DNA from: Pseudomonas fluorescens
Lineage (GTDB): Bacteria > Pseudomonadota > Gammaproteobacteria > Pseudomonadales > Pseudomonadaceae
Length of the DNA: 64,000 bases
Reading direction: 5' to 3'
NCBI RefSeq assembly: GCF_001708445.1
Contig: NZ_CP015637.1
Location: 3,473,001 to 3,537,000 of the forward strand
Under the pieces are notes generated by a model. That model had not been told where the DNA came from and did not search any database. It saw nothing but the letters and a program-made list of their open reading frames with translations. The translations under genes and the position numbers were made by a program. The number at the start of each line of letters is the position of its first letter. The first letter of the stretch is position 1. Positions 17,886 through 26,493 of the stretch are shown here, piece by piece.

Positions 17886-18304
17886 ACCCCAGCCACCGGC
17901 ACGCGGGACAACTCCCGCAGCCACGGCAATACCCGAAGGCCCGTAGTGGCCTCGGGTGGATCAATGATGTCCATGAAATGTTCAAGGTTGATGGGGTCCG
18001 GCACGCCGGGCAGGCGAACCAGCACCGCCGGTGTGGCGCCGGTCGGTTGGCCCAGGTCCTGGTGGTCGTAGACCAGCACATGGCGTACCTGGGGTTGCGG
18101 CTCGCTGGCATGGGCCGCCAGCCCCGCATTGATGATCAGCACATCAAAGGGCTCGGCCGGAATGGCGGTGAGAATCTTGACTTCTTCGAAGGTCTGCACC
18201 GGAACGATCCGGTGGTACCCCAGCTGATTGAGCATTTTTTCGATGTATAGGCGTTGCAGGTGCTGTTCATCGGCAATCAGGATAGTCAGTGCTTTATTCG
18301 GCAT
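17882..18304 (-). CDS. Degenerate receiver-domain protein
   Basis: 140 residues with the fold signature of a receiver: [25 protein letters not shown] at the N-terminus, keeping the acidic pair (D-E). The phosphoacceptor position reads LIINAGL, with Asn instead of Asp, and the conserved Lys loop is not recognisable. No output domain. It lies next to a BvgS-like kinase and its regulator, so it may act as a non-phosphorylated binding partner or connector of that system; that is inference. Confidence 0.7.
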   Translation of the reverse strand: MPNKALTILIADEQHLQRLYIEKMLNQLGYHRIVPVQTFEEVKILTAIPAEPFDVLIINAGLAAHASEPQPQVRHVLVYDHQDLGQPTGATPAVLVRLPGVPDPINLEHFMDIIDPPEATTGLRVLPWLRELSRVPVAGV

Positions 18305-18441
18305 GGCGAACCCCTGGGAGGCAGTCAGTGCTCGTCAGTGAGCGCCGCCCATTTTCCAGACATATCCCGAAGACAAAATCAGGCATATTCCCTCTTCACG
18401 TAGGATTTCTCCCAAACCCACCGAGTGGCACTCAACCCCAG

Positions 18442-21400
18442 TCAAGGCTGATTGCAATAACGGCTCAGATGCTGATGCAAATCACCGATCGCTTCCCCGA
18501 CCGCTTGCGTCGCCGCCTCCAGTGCAGTGTGATCGCGCTGCTCACACACCCTCTCCAGCGTCTCGCAGACCTCGATCAGCGCCTGTGCCTTGACCATCCG
18601 CGCGCCACCCTTGGCGCGGTGCGCAAGGTCGTGCAGCCCGGAAAAGTCAGCCTGGTGCTGCAGGGACGACAACCGTGCACGATCGGTTTCCAAACTCTCG
18701 AGTAATGGTATCAATAGCTCTTTCAGGGCGGCGTGATCATCGCCCGTCAAGGCGATCAGCGCGCTCAGATCAAACAGGGGTTCAGCCTCCGGCGGGGAAA
18801 AGCTGGCGCTGCGCACGGCCAACGCCGCGCGTAAATCTTCCAGACCGGTGGGCTTGAACAGGCATCCGTCCATGCCCGCCTGGCGACAACGCTCGACCTC
18901 CTCAGGCTGGGCATTGGCGGTAAACCCCAGCAGCAGGCACGGCACCAACCCACGCTCACGCTCTTGCGCACGAATATCCCGCGCCAATGTGTAACCGTCC
19001 TTCAGGGGCATATTGCAATCGGTGATCACTCCGTCGAAGTGACCGGTCTGCCACAGCGCAAGCCCCTGTACGCCGTCTTCCGCCGTGGTAATGCGATGCC
19101 CGAGGAAACTCAATTGCCGAGTCAGCAGCACGCGATTGGCCGGGTAGTCATCCACCACCAGGATGCTCAAGGCACACGCCGGCGGCAGGTGCGCGGCGGG
19201 TGCCAATCCCGGGGCCGGCATGGCGTCGGTGGTGACCAGTGGCAGGCTCACATCCACCCGTGTGCCCTGCCCCAGCACGCTGGTCAAGTGCAATTGCCCC
19301 CCCATCATTTCGCACAAGTTACGGCTGATCACCAACCCCAGGCCAGACCCGCTGCGCGCCGATTGCTCAGTGTTGCTACCTTGGATAAACGGGTTGAACA
19401 AGCGCTGCTGGTCTTCGGCACTGATACCGATACCGGTGTCCTGCACCCAGAGTTTGAGGGTCAGTTGCTCACCCGCTAACAGCCCTTGAGCGCCGAGCTG
19501 CACCTGGCCTTGGGCGGTGAACTTGATGGCATTGCTCAACAGGTTCGACACCACCTGCTTGAAGCGCAGCGGGTCGATCAGCACCGGGCGATCGAGCGCC
19601 GGATCGAGCTCCACTTTCAACGCCAGGCCCTTGGCTCGCGCCAGCCCTTCGAACACCCGCGCCACCGACGCCAGCAACTCATGCAGGTTGGCCGGTGCCT
19701 GGTCCAGGGACAGATGGCCGGACTCGATGCGGGCAATATCGAGAATGTCGCCAATCAACTCCAACATGCCGCGCGACGCCACCGACGCCACCTCCAGCGC
19801 ATCACGGTCGGCCCGGCCCTGCTCAGCGTTTTTCAGAGCCAGCTCGATCATGCCGATCACTGCGTTCATCGGCGTGCGGATCTCATGGCTCATCGTTGCC
19901 AGGAAGGTGGTCTTGGCGCGGTTGGCGGCGTCGGCTTCGTCCTTGGCTTCCTGCAACTGGCCGAGCAGGCGCTGGCGTTCGCTCACGTCCACCCAGCCGG
20001 CGATCATGCCCACCACATGGTCGTCGCCATCACGATACGGCAACATCCATTGATAAATGGTCAGGACCTCACCACTGGGCACCCGGAGTATGCGGTCATG
20101 AATCTGCGGCTCGCCCCGCGCCATCAGCCGCAGGTAATCGTCATGATAGGACTGGGCTTGCGGCCGGTTACCCGTATCGGTTTCCACCACGGTCTTGCCG
20201 ATCACGTCTTCCAGCTTGAAGCCGAATACCTCGAGGTAGGCGTTATTGCAGGCCATCAACCGCCCCTGGCGATCGCGCACATAAATCGGATGGGGCGTAC
20301 CGTCGATCAATACACTCATAAAGCGCATCTGGTCGCTCAACGCCCGTTCGGCCTGGACCCGCTTGCGAATCAGATTGCGCAGGTACATGGCCCAGCCCAG
20401 GGTGACCAGCAACAACAATGCAGCCAGCCCGAACCCCTGGATGATTGCATTGCGATGGCGCAGCCAATAGCTGTCTTCGATGATCACTTCACTGCGCCAA
20501 TGGTTGGTCAGTTCGTCCATTTCCTCGGGCGTGATGCTCAACAACGCCTTGTCGAGGATCGAGTACAGCTCCAACTGGCTACGGTTCACGCCAAAGGTGA
20601 TGCGTGCCGGTTCGGCGCCGACCGTGCTGGTCACCCGCAGGCGGTCGCGGTAATAGCGCGCGATCATGTAGCGCGCGCTGATCAATGACAGCACAGTCGC
20701 GTCGGCGGCGCCGCTGGCCACCATCGCCATGGCTTGTTCAGGGTTCTCGGTGTCGACGAACTCGACACGCGGGAAGTCGCGGGCAATACGCTCGCCCAGC
20801 GTATTGCCTCCGATAAAGGCCAGGCGTTTTCCAGCCATGTCCTCCAGGGTGAGCGGGCTTTTTCCATCAAGACGGCTGACCAGCACATAGGGATTGGTCA
20901 GGTAAGGTCGGGTAAAACGGACCTTTTCGGCGCGCTCATTGCTGGGGGTGATCACCGCGATCATATCCACGTCGCCCATACTGGCCGCGTCGATCTGGCG
21001 AGGCAGCGAACTGCCTTTCACCACATCGAATTTCAAGCCGGTGCGCAGGCTGATCCGCGACAGCACTTCGGCGCTCAACCCCTCGAATTCGCCCTTGGCA
21101 TTGAAAAACGACAGGGGCAGGAACTTGTCGAGCACCGCGACTTTCACTCGGGGATGTTTCTCCAGCCAGCGTTGCTCACCCCGGCTCAGGCGCAGCCGGT
21201 CGGCCTCCAGGAAACCACTGCTGCCCGCACTCCAGCGGCGCAGGATCTCCAGCTGCGTATTGACGGGGATGGTCGCCAGTGCCGCATTGAGGATGCGCAG
21301 CAATCGATCATCGCCCCTGGCCACGGCAAACGCGAACGGGTTGACCTCCAGGGCGGAAAAATCCGCCATGCGCACATTGTTGAGGTGGTTCTTGCTGATC

Positions 21401-22059
21401 AGATACCGGGTGCTGATGGCATCGCCCAGGTACACATCCGCTTGCTCGAAGGCTACGGCGCCAATGGCTTCGAAGGTCGAGGCAAACAGCTGCAGGTGGG
21501 CCCGAGGGTAAAACGCCTGCACGGCGGCGGGCTGCATGTAGTGATAGAGCATGGCCACGCGCTTGCCGGCCAGGTCGGCACTCAGGGCCTGGCTGTCCCC
21601 GGTACGCGTGACCAGGGTCGGCTGATCATTGGCATAGGAGCGCGACAGCACCAGTTGCGGGTCTGCGGCCTCGTAACCATTGGCCGAACCGAGGAAATCC
21701 ACCTGGCCTTGCTTAAGGGCTTCGATCACCTCATCGCGCGTGTCATAGCGCCGTACCTCGACGGTGATATTCAGCGCCTGGGCCACCAGCGCCGCGTAAT
21801 CGGCGGTGATCCCTTCCAGCTCGTCATTATTGTTGCTCAGGTCGAACGGCGCGTAGTCCGGCGCGGAGACGCCCATCAACACGCTGCGCCGCTCGCGCAG
21901 CCAGCGCCAATCGGCTTCGTCCAGCTCAACGCCGGGGTTTTCAAGGTGGGAGTGGCCCAGCAGCCGCAACGGGTGCGCTTCATCCAGGGCCACCGCGAAC
22001 AGGGGCAACAGGGCCGCCAACAGAATGGCCGCGAGTCGGGCAAACGCGGAGGCGATCAT
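18442..22059 (-). CDS. BvgS/EvgS-like hybrid sensor histidine kinase
   Basis: A 1205-residue unorthodox kinase. Signal-like N-terminus (~1-25); two periplasmic solute-binding Venus-flytrap domains (~50-270 and ~290-515); a membrane segment (~535-560, GLAALLLLVTLGWAMYL); PAS domain (~580-700); HisKA with H in LATMSHEIRTPMNAVIG; HATPase (DTGIGISAEDQQRLFNPF); receiver with Asp in GVITDCNMPLKDG; and C-terminal Hpt with His in LHDLAHRAKGGARM. The His-Asp-His relay should pass phosphate to the LuxR-type regulator encoded one base upstream. Such sensors bind small ligands or are tuned by redox/PAS state; the ligand here is unknown. Confidence 0.92.
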   Translation of the reverse strand: MIASAFARLAAILLAALLPLFAVALDEAHPLRLLGHSHLENPGVELDEADWRWLRERRSVLMGVSAPDYAPFDLSNNNDELEGITADYAALVAQALNITVEVRRYDTRDEVIEALKQGQVDFLGSANGYEAADPQLVLSRSYANDQPTLVTRTGDSQALSADLAGKRVAMLYHYMQPAAVQAFYPRAHLQLFASTFEAIGAVAFEQADVYLGDAISTRYLISKNHLNNVRMADFSALEVNPFAFAVARGDDRLLRILNAALATIPVNTQLEILRRWSAGSSGFLEADRLRLSRGEQRWLEKHPRVKVAVLDKFLPLSFFNAKGEFEGLSAEVLSRISLRTGLKFDVVKGSSLPRQIDAASMGDVDMIAVITPSNERAEKVRFTRPYLTNPYVLVSRLDGKSPLTLEDMAGKRLAFIGGNTLGERIARDFPRVEFVDTENPEQAMAMVASGAADATVLSLISARYMIARYYRDRLRVTSTVGAEPARITFGVNRSQLELYSILDKALLSITPEEMDELTNHWRSEVIIEDSYWLRHRNAIIQGFGLAALLLLVTLGWAMYLRNLIRKRVQAERALSDQMRFMSVLIDGTPHPIYVRDRQGRLMACNNAYLEVFGFKLEDVIGKTVVETDTGNRPQAQSYHDDYLRLMARGEPQIHDRILRVPSGEVLTIYQWMLPYRDGDDHVVGMIAGWVDVSERQRLLGQLQEAKDEADAANRAKTTFLATMSHEIRTPMNAVIGMIELALKNAEQGRADRDALEVASVASRGMLELIGDILDIARIESGHLSLDQAPANLHELLASVARVFEGLARAKGLALKVELDPALDRPVLIDPLRFKQVVSNLLSNAIKFTAQGQVQLGAQGLLAGEQLTLKLWVQDTGIGISAEDQQRLFNPFIQGSNTEQSARSGSGLGLVISRNLCEMMGGQLHLTSVLGQGTRVDVSLPLVTTDAMPAPGLAPAAHLPPACALSILVVDDYPANRVLLTRQLSFLGHRITTAEDGVQGLALWQTGHFDGVITDCNMPLKDGYTLARDIRAQERERGLVPCLLLGFTANAQPEEVERCRQAGMDGCLFKPTGLEDLRAALAVRSASFSPPEAEPLFDLSALIALTGDDHAALKELLIPLLESLETDRARLSSLQHQADFSGLHDLAHRAKGGARMVKAQALIEVCETLERVCEQRDHTALEAATQAVGEAIGDLHQHLSRYCNQP

Positions 22060-22060
22060 T

Positions 22061-22687
22061 TCAAATCAGATGATTGCGCTGGGCAAATTTGGACAGGTGC
22101 ACCACCGATGACATACGCAGTTTCTCCTTGAGACGCGTCTTGTAGGTGCTTATGGTCTTGTGGCTCAGCAGCATGTCTTCGGCGATTTCCTTGTTGCCCA
22201 GGCCCAGGGCCAGTTTCTGCAACACCGTCAACTCACGATCCGAGAGCGCCTCCACCATGGCTTGCTCGGTAGATTGCAAATCATCGCGCCGTACCGAACT
22301 GGTGGGCAAGCTGGGGAAGCAGCTGTAGTTGGACATCACCGCCTTGATAGCCTTCTGCAGTTCGTCCAGCTCGCCGGTCTTGGCGACAAACCCCATGGCC
22401 CCGGCGCGCATGCAGCGGGTGGAAAAAAACACCGCCAGGTAGGAGGTCAGCACAAGGATCTTGCACGGCAGGCCAAGCGCCTTGATCCGAGCGATCACCT
22501 CCAGCCCGCCCAGCTTCGGCATTGCCAGGTCGAGGATCACCAGATCCGGGCGCCCTTCCCTGGCCTTCTGCACAGCATCTGCACCGTTGCCCGCCTCATC
22601 GATCTCAGTAAAGCCTTCCTGCTTCAACAGATACCGGACCGTGGCCCGGATAAATGGATGATCATCGACAATTAACGCTTTACTCAT
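22061..22687 (-). CDS. EvgA/BvgA-like LuxR-type response regulator
   Basis: 208 residues from ATG 22687 (MSKALIVDDHPFIRATVRYLL). The receiver keeps DD, the phosphoacceptor Asp (LVILDLAMPKLGG) and Lys (GFVAKTGEL). C-terminal LuxR helix-turn-helix: LSDRELTVLQKLALGLGNKEIAEDMLLSHKTISTYKTRLKEKL. Its stop lies one base before the kinase start, so the two form a kinase-regulator operon of the BvgAS/EvgAS type. Confidence 0.93.
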   Translation of the reverse strand: MSKALIVDDHPFIRATVRYLLKQEGFTEIDEAGNGADAVQKAREGRPDLVILDLAMPKLGGLEVIARIKALGLPCKILVLTSYLAVFFSTRCMRAGAMGFVAKTGELDELQKAIKAVMSNYSCFPSLPTSSVRRDDLQSTEQAMVEALSDRELTVLQKLALGLGNKEIAEDMLLSHKTISTYKTRLKEKLRMSSVVHLSKFAQRNHLI

Positions 22688-22991
22688 ATAACTCCCCTGG
22701 GAGGACAAAGTACGCTGACACATCACACGGGACTCGGGTACCTGTGAGAAATGACAGTTCCGACAAGCGGTACTGCCTTTCCCCTCAGGACGCCAGCCAG
22801 GCAGTGCCTGGTCCCTTCAATTGAAAAACACCTTGACCCTATAAAGCCGTACCTTTGCCGCCGGCCAGCCGCAAGCGCGCAACCTTAGCAATGAGGTGGC
22901 GTATTATTTGAAGGGATACTCCTGACTGAATGTAGGACTTTTCCTCACAAAAAAGCATAGCCCCGTGGGCCTGGCTATGCCTGGCGGGGGG
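22688..22991. other. Intergenic stretch upstream of the response regulator
   Basis: 304 bp. Its right end is the mgtC terminator (22948-22980). The rest should hold the promoter of the two-component operon on the minus strand. I see no further ORF or convincing repeat. Confidence 0.6.
22948..22980 (-). terminator. Intrinsic terminator of mgtC
   Basis: GCATAGCC (22955-22962) pairs with GGCTATGC (22973-22980). On the minus strand the stem is followed by a T-run (A-run at 22949-22954 on the plus strand), 12 bp beyond the mgtC stop. Confidence 0.85.
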
Positions 22992-23708
22992 TCAGTCAGT
23001 GGTACTCGGGCTCCAGAAGGCCTGTACCACCAGCGTCGAGGTGGAAATGCGCGCAACCAGGGCATCCAGCTCGTCGCCGTCTACCGAGGTGGCCACCAGC
23101 GTGGCCTCGATTTCCACTTCGTCGCTGCCGAACGGCCGGACGTCGACGTCGCTGGCCGGGTAGTTGCAGCGCGCCAATTCGGCCTCCAGCAAAACCATGA
23201 CCGCCTGCTGCTGGCTACGCCGCGCAATGACATAGAGGATGTTGGTCACCTCCGCCGACACCACGTCCAACGGCTGGCGGTTGATGTTGTTCACGATCGG
23301 GCGCAGCAACGTGTTGGCCGCCAGTACAAACAGCGTCCCCAGCAGCGCTTCGAGGATCAGGTCGGCGCCGGCACATGCCCCCACCGCCGCCGAGGCCCAA
23401 AGCGTGGCGGCGGTGTTGAGCCCGCGCACATTGCCTTCTTCGCGCATGATCACGCCGGCACCCAGAAAGCCGATACCCGATACCACATACGCGACCACTC
23501 GCACCGCGCCCTCCGCGCCGCCCAGGCGGTTGGCCATGTCGACAAATATCGCTGCGCCCACCGCCACCAGCACATTGGTGCGTAAACCCGCCGTACGCTG
23601 GCGATATTGGCGCTCGAAGCCGATCAGCCCACCGAGGATAAACGCGGCGGTGAGGCTGATCAGGGTATCGATCAGGGAATTGAGGTTGATGTTGTTGATT
23701 GCCTGCAT
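22992..23708 (-). CDS. mgtC: MgtC/SapB-family membrane protein
   Basis: 238 residues from ATG 23708 ([18 protein letters not shown]); GGAG lies 7 nt upstream, better than the ATG four codons earlier. Four to five membrane segments with the family block [20 protein letters not shown] (residues ~25-45) and [27 protein letters not shown]. The C-terminal ~85 residues form a soluble ACT-like domain. MgtC helps bacteria at low magnesium and modulates F1Fo ATPase in pathogens. The upstream partner mgtA appears lost (remnant at 23811-24006), leaving mgtC alone behind the old control region. Confidence 0.9.
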   Translation of the reverse strand: MQAINNINLNSLIDTLISLTAAFILGGLIGFERQYRQRTAGLRTNVLVAVGAAIFVDMANRLGGAEGAVRVVAYVVSGIGFLGAGVIMREEGNVRGLNTAATLWASAAVGACAGADLILEALLGTLFVLAANTLLRPIVNNINRQPLDVVSAEVTNILYVIARRSQQQAVMVLLEAELARCNYPASDVDVRPFGSDEVEIEATLVATSVDGDELDALVARISTSTLVVQAFWSPSTTD

Positions 23709-23810
23709 AAAAAACTCCATGAATGCCTGAGCAAATTGAAACCACCGTTGCTCCCGATGGAGGCCCGTCAGCCGTCCCTCACAAGGGCCAGGGGTGGTCG
23801 ATACAGCGTG

Positions 23811-24006
23811 TTACTGCCAGCCAAACTTACGGATGCGGCCCCCCTTTACTGCCGGGGCCAGGCCCCTATACGCCAGCAGAATCAGCGGCAGGAACACAAC
23901 GTACAGCGACGGCAGCGCCTGTAATGCCAGGCGACGGAAGTGCCGGGCGATATGCCGGGTCTCGCAGGAAGCCGGCGAAAAACGCTTTCACCAGAGTGAG
24001 GTTCAT
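23811..24006 (-). pseudogene. mgtA: Remnant of magnesium-transporting ATPase mgtA (both ends only)
   Basis: ATG 24006 has a good Shine-Dalgarno (CAGGAG) and opens MNLTLVKAFFAGFLRD, which runs to a stop at 23866. In the adjacent frame the sequence reads ARHFRRLALQALPS, a hydrophobic helix (LYVVFLPLILLAYRG), then APAVKGGRIRKFGWQ and stop at 23811. The last part mirrors the C-terminus of enterobacterial MgtA (LQALPLSYF..., then AVKGFYSRRYGWQ). So the gene seems to keep ~20-35 N-terminal and ~40 C-terminal codons, with about 800 codons deleted and a frame change between. Next to mgtC, as expected for mgtA/mgtB. Confidence 0.65.
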
Positions 24007-24489
24007 GGTGTGACTCCTGCGTGAGGAAAAAACCGTCATGCAGGTACTGCCCATCCGCGCCACGCCTGTCAGACAGGCATAGCCGGCGGGGCCCGCCTGC
24101 CGTAACAGGCAAGCGCGTCCGTAGCATCCCGAGTCAACTCAGGTGCAGGTCAGCGTCGATGAGAGGGATCAGGCAGGCGCCAGGACTGGCCGCTGCCGGG
24201 ATGCCGCTTCTCGCTAGGTGGCGAGACAACGGCATCTGGAAAATGCGCGTTACCTTGCCAAGTATGGGCCGGTTACCGAGACCGGCTGACAACTGTCACT
24301 CGAACAAGTACCCACTGAGGGTCTCCGCTATTGATGAAAACGCGCGAAGCTTACGCGCCGATTACAGGAGAGTAAACCGTAGGAAATTTTCCGCATGGGG
24401 AATAAGAATATTCTTCAGGACGGGTTCAGGAAGCGATTTTCAACCCTCCCCAAAGCCCGCTCCCACAATGGAAGAGTGGACAACCATGG
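24007..24489. promoter_or_regulatory. Structured leader/control region of the former mgtA-mgtC unit
   Basis: 483 bp without a gene. On the minus strand it would be the 5' leader. It contains a strong stem-loop at 24200-24236 (GATGCCGC...GCGGCATC outer arms, TCTCGC/GCGAGA inner), two similar stems at 24064-24078 (GCCTGTC/GACAGGC) and 24095-24110 (GCCTG...CAGGC), and an AAGAATATTCTT palindrome at 24404-24415. A single GGTTTA (minus strand, 24374-24379) could be half of a PhoP box. No known riboswitch consensus is recognised. Confidence 0.45.
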
Positions 24490-25095
24490 CTACTGCGCCT
24501 CGGCCCGATCCCGCGCCACGCGCCTCAAGTAATCATCGACCTGCCCACCGGCCAGCGCCTTCACCTGGATCGCCACGCGGTTCACCTGGCGCCCCATCCT
24601 GATCCCCTCCCGAGTCCGCACCGTCACGTACCCCAGCTTGGGCCAGAAGCGCTCAGCCTTGGCATTGCCAAGTACCACGGTCAGCCGTAGCCACTCGGCG
24701 CCCTGTGTCACCGCCCATGCTTCAAGATCCACATGCAGCCGCTGCGCCAGCCCTGTGCCGTGCAGGCGCGGGTCCACCAGCAGCAAGCCGATATGCCACA
24801 CGCCCAACGCGAGCAGGTCCGCGGCGATATTGACCACGGCGACGAGTTGGCCTTGCCCATCACGGTAGCCCAGCCAGTACATCCGGCGGCAGCGCCAGCC
24901 TGGCGGCAACTGGCCCTGCAGTTCCTCGCGGGCCTCGTTGGGCGTGGCCGGTTCACCGTTGACCGCCAGGAAGTAATCCGGCGCCTGCGCAAAAAACCGT
25001 TGCAGCTCAGCCTCATCGCGGCCCCGCAATTCAACCACCCGAATGCCCTCGATGGAGCAACCCGGTAACGCCTGTGGATCAACGTCCCTGTTCAT
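24490..25095 (-). CDS. GNAT-family N-acetyltransferase
   Basis: 201 residues. Acetyl-CoA-binding motif DPRLHGTGLAQRLHVDLEAWA and the C-terminal LRLTVVLGNAKAERFWPKLGYVTV are typical GNAT motifs A and B. The N-terminal ~45 residues are variable. It is 6 bp downstream of the FKBP gene on the same strand, so probably co-transcribed. Substrate unknown. Confidence 0.85.
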   Translation of the reverse strand: MNRDVDPQALPGCSIEGIRVVELRGRDEAELQRFFAQAPDYFLAVNGEPATPNEAREELQGQLPPGWRCRRMYWLGYRDGQGQLVAVVNIAADLLALGVWHIGLLLVDPRLHGTGLAQRLHVDLEAWAVTQGAEWLRLTVVLGNAKAERFWPKLGYVTVRTREGIRMGRQVNRVAIQVKALAGGQVDDYLRRVARDRAEAQ

Positions 25096-25101
25096 GGCCT
25101 T

Positions 25102-25446
25102 TCAATCATCGCGCGTCAGTACTTCCAGCAATTCAATCTCAAAGCGCAAATCGCTATGGGGTTTGATATGCGCGCCCATCGAGCGCTCGCCGTAGGCCAG
25201 GTGCGCCGGCACGAACAACTGGCGCACGCCCCCCACCTGCATGCCCATCAGGCCCTGGTCCCAGCCCTTGATCACCCGCCCGGTGCCAATCACGCACTGG
25301 AACGGCTTGCCGCGCGCCCAGGACGAATCGAACACCGTGCCATCGACCAGGGTGCCAGTGTATTGGGTGGTGATCAGCGCGCCCTTGACCACGGCCTTGC
25401 CGGTGCCTGGGCGGATATCGGTGACTTGGAGGGTGTCGTCGCTCAT
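25102..25446 (-). CDS. FKBP-type peptidyl-prolyl cis-trans isomerase
   Basis: 114 residues from ATG 25446 (MSDDTLQVTDIRPGTGKAVVKGA). FKBP core: YTGTLVDGTVFDSSWARGKPF, VIGTGRVIKGWDQGLMGMQVGGVRQLFVP, LAYGERSMG, DLRFEIELLEV. A cytoplasmic single-domain isomerase without signal peptide. Its ATG overlaps the stop of the upstream ORF (ATGA), indicating translational coupling. Confidence 0.93.
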   Translation of the reverse strand: MSDDTLQVTDIRPGTGKAVVKGALITTQYTGTLVDGTVFDSSWARGKPFQCVIGTGRVIKGWDQGLMGMQVGGVRQLFVPAHLAYGERSMGAHIKPHSDLRFEIELLEVLTRDD

Positions 25447-25754
25447 GGAGGCTCTCGTTGAATGCGCAAAGGCTGGGGTTTTCCCAGAATCAAACGCGTT
25501 TGGCAAGGCTGATCGCCAGCCGCCCACTGCGCGAACGATGCACCAGCAAGGTCTCCCGTGGATACAGGCACGCGCTGTAAATGCAGCGGCTCCACGCGGG
25601 CGGGCTGCTTCGGCAACAGCGGTGCAGCCTGCTCGAACAACTGTGGGCCGATCGCGCTCAGGTAACCCTCGACTTCACTGAACGAAGGCGCGGGGTCGAT
25701 GGGTTGAACGTGCTCATGGCACTGGCTCCATGTTGATGAAAGAGGCATCAACAT
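25443..25754 (-). CDS. Hypothetical protein coupled to FKBP
   Basis: Up to 103 residues (start 25754, or ATG 25748). The body (PAPSFSEVEGYLSAIGPQ, LFEQAAPLLPKQPARVEPL) reads like a real protein rich in Pro and Leu, and its stop overlaps the FKBP start. No Shine-Dalgarno is visible before either ATG, so the start is uncertain. No family recognised. Confidence 0.5.
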   Translation of the reverse strand: MLMPLSSTWSQCHEHVQPIDPAPSFSEVEGYLSAIGPQLFEQAAPLLPKQPARVEPLHLQRVPVSTGDLAGASFAQWAAGDQPCQTRLILGKPQPLRIQREPP

Positions 25755-25831
25755 GGAGAGCGACAGGGGTTATTCGGTGTTAGACAGATAGCGTGGCAAT
25801 GCGCCCTTCACGACACCAGACACTCCCCTCC

Positions 25832-26083
25832 TCAAGGCTCGAGCATGGCCAAAAAGGTCTTCGACTTTGCCAGCATCCCCAGGTCCTGCAGTACATCATT
25901 GACGGCATCGAGGGTCCCCAGGTCCTCTGGACTGCCGGCCCCATCGACCACATGTTTCAACGCGGTCAAAAACGCCACCCTGCCCGAATCCATGCGGTCT
26001 GACTTGGTCATCTTGGACGAGATTCGCTTACGGGCAGCAGCCATTTTTTCCTCTAGATGAACGCTAAACTCATTTTTTGTCAT
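25832..26083 (-). CDS. Small hypothetical protein, helical
   Basis: 83 residues with a strong AAGGAG Shine-Dalgarno before ATG 26083. Sequence: basic N-terminal half (HLEEKMAAARKRISSKM) and a leucine-rich acidic C-terminal half (NDVLQDLGMLAKSKTFLAML). Cytosolic, no membrane segment. Function unknown. It lies at the border of the AT-rich segment. Confidence 0.65.
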   Translation of the reverse strand: MTKNEFSVHLEEKMAAARKRISSKMTKSDRMDSGRVAFLTALKHVVDGAGSPEDLGTLDAVNDVLQDLGMLAKSKTFLAMLEP

Positions 26084-26493
26084 GGCCAGGCTCCTTACTC
26101 ATCTATGCGGTGGACACATGCACCAGCCTACGGTGGGTGTAAGGGCTTGCCTACTGTCAGAGTTCACAGGTCCATACCAGTTGGTTTTTAGATACGTAGC
26201 GTCGTGAGCGACTACGTTAATTGATAATAACGTGTCGAACACATTCCGTTGTGGCAAGGAGGCTTACTATCAGGAGCATGTCACGCCAACTACCCTTAAT
26301 TGAATGGCATGTTGGTCCAGCCCCTCATAACAAGGTGTAAATCCCACTCATAGCTTTGCTTCCCGACCGTGACTTTCAGATCAAGTAGTTTTCACCTACA
26401 AAACAACGCGACCTTCCTTAGCCAAAAATTACAACCTGCCTATTCCCGCCCCGCGAAATCACGTTCACGCTGTAAAAAGCCAATCAATTATTA
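26084..26493. other. AT-rich upstream region of the amino-acid monooxygenase gene
   Basis: 410 bp. Two overlapping imperfect hairpins share CGACTACGT (26194-26217 and 26209-26237). A perfect AAGGAGG (26256-26262) has no start codon at normal spacing. A 20-codon ORF (ATG 26278 to stop 26340; MSRQLPLIEWHVGPAPHNKV) follows, with AGGAG only 1 nt before its ATG, too close to be a usual ribosome site. Probably promoter and leader of the gene at 26494. Confidence 0.4.

Noticed and set aside
20734..22131. 465-codon frame antisense to the hybrid kinase
   Set aside because: Shadow of the kinase in GC-rich DNA; no domain recognisable and no ribosome site.
24021..24602. 193-codon plus-strand frame across the former mgtA leader
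   Set aside because: Arg/Pro-rich non-protein-like product that crosses into the antisense of a GNAT gene.
26278..26340. 20-codon ORF upstream of the monooxygenase as a precursor peptide
   Set aside because: AGGAG lies only one base before its ATG and the other SD is 15 bases away, so translation is doubtful; kept only as a note in the upstream-region entry.
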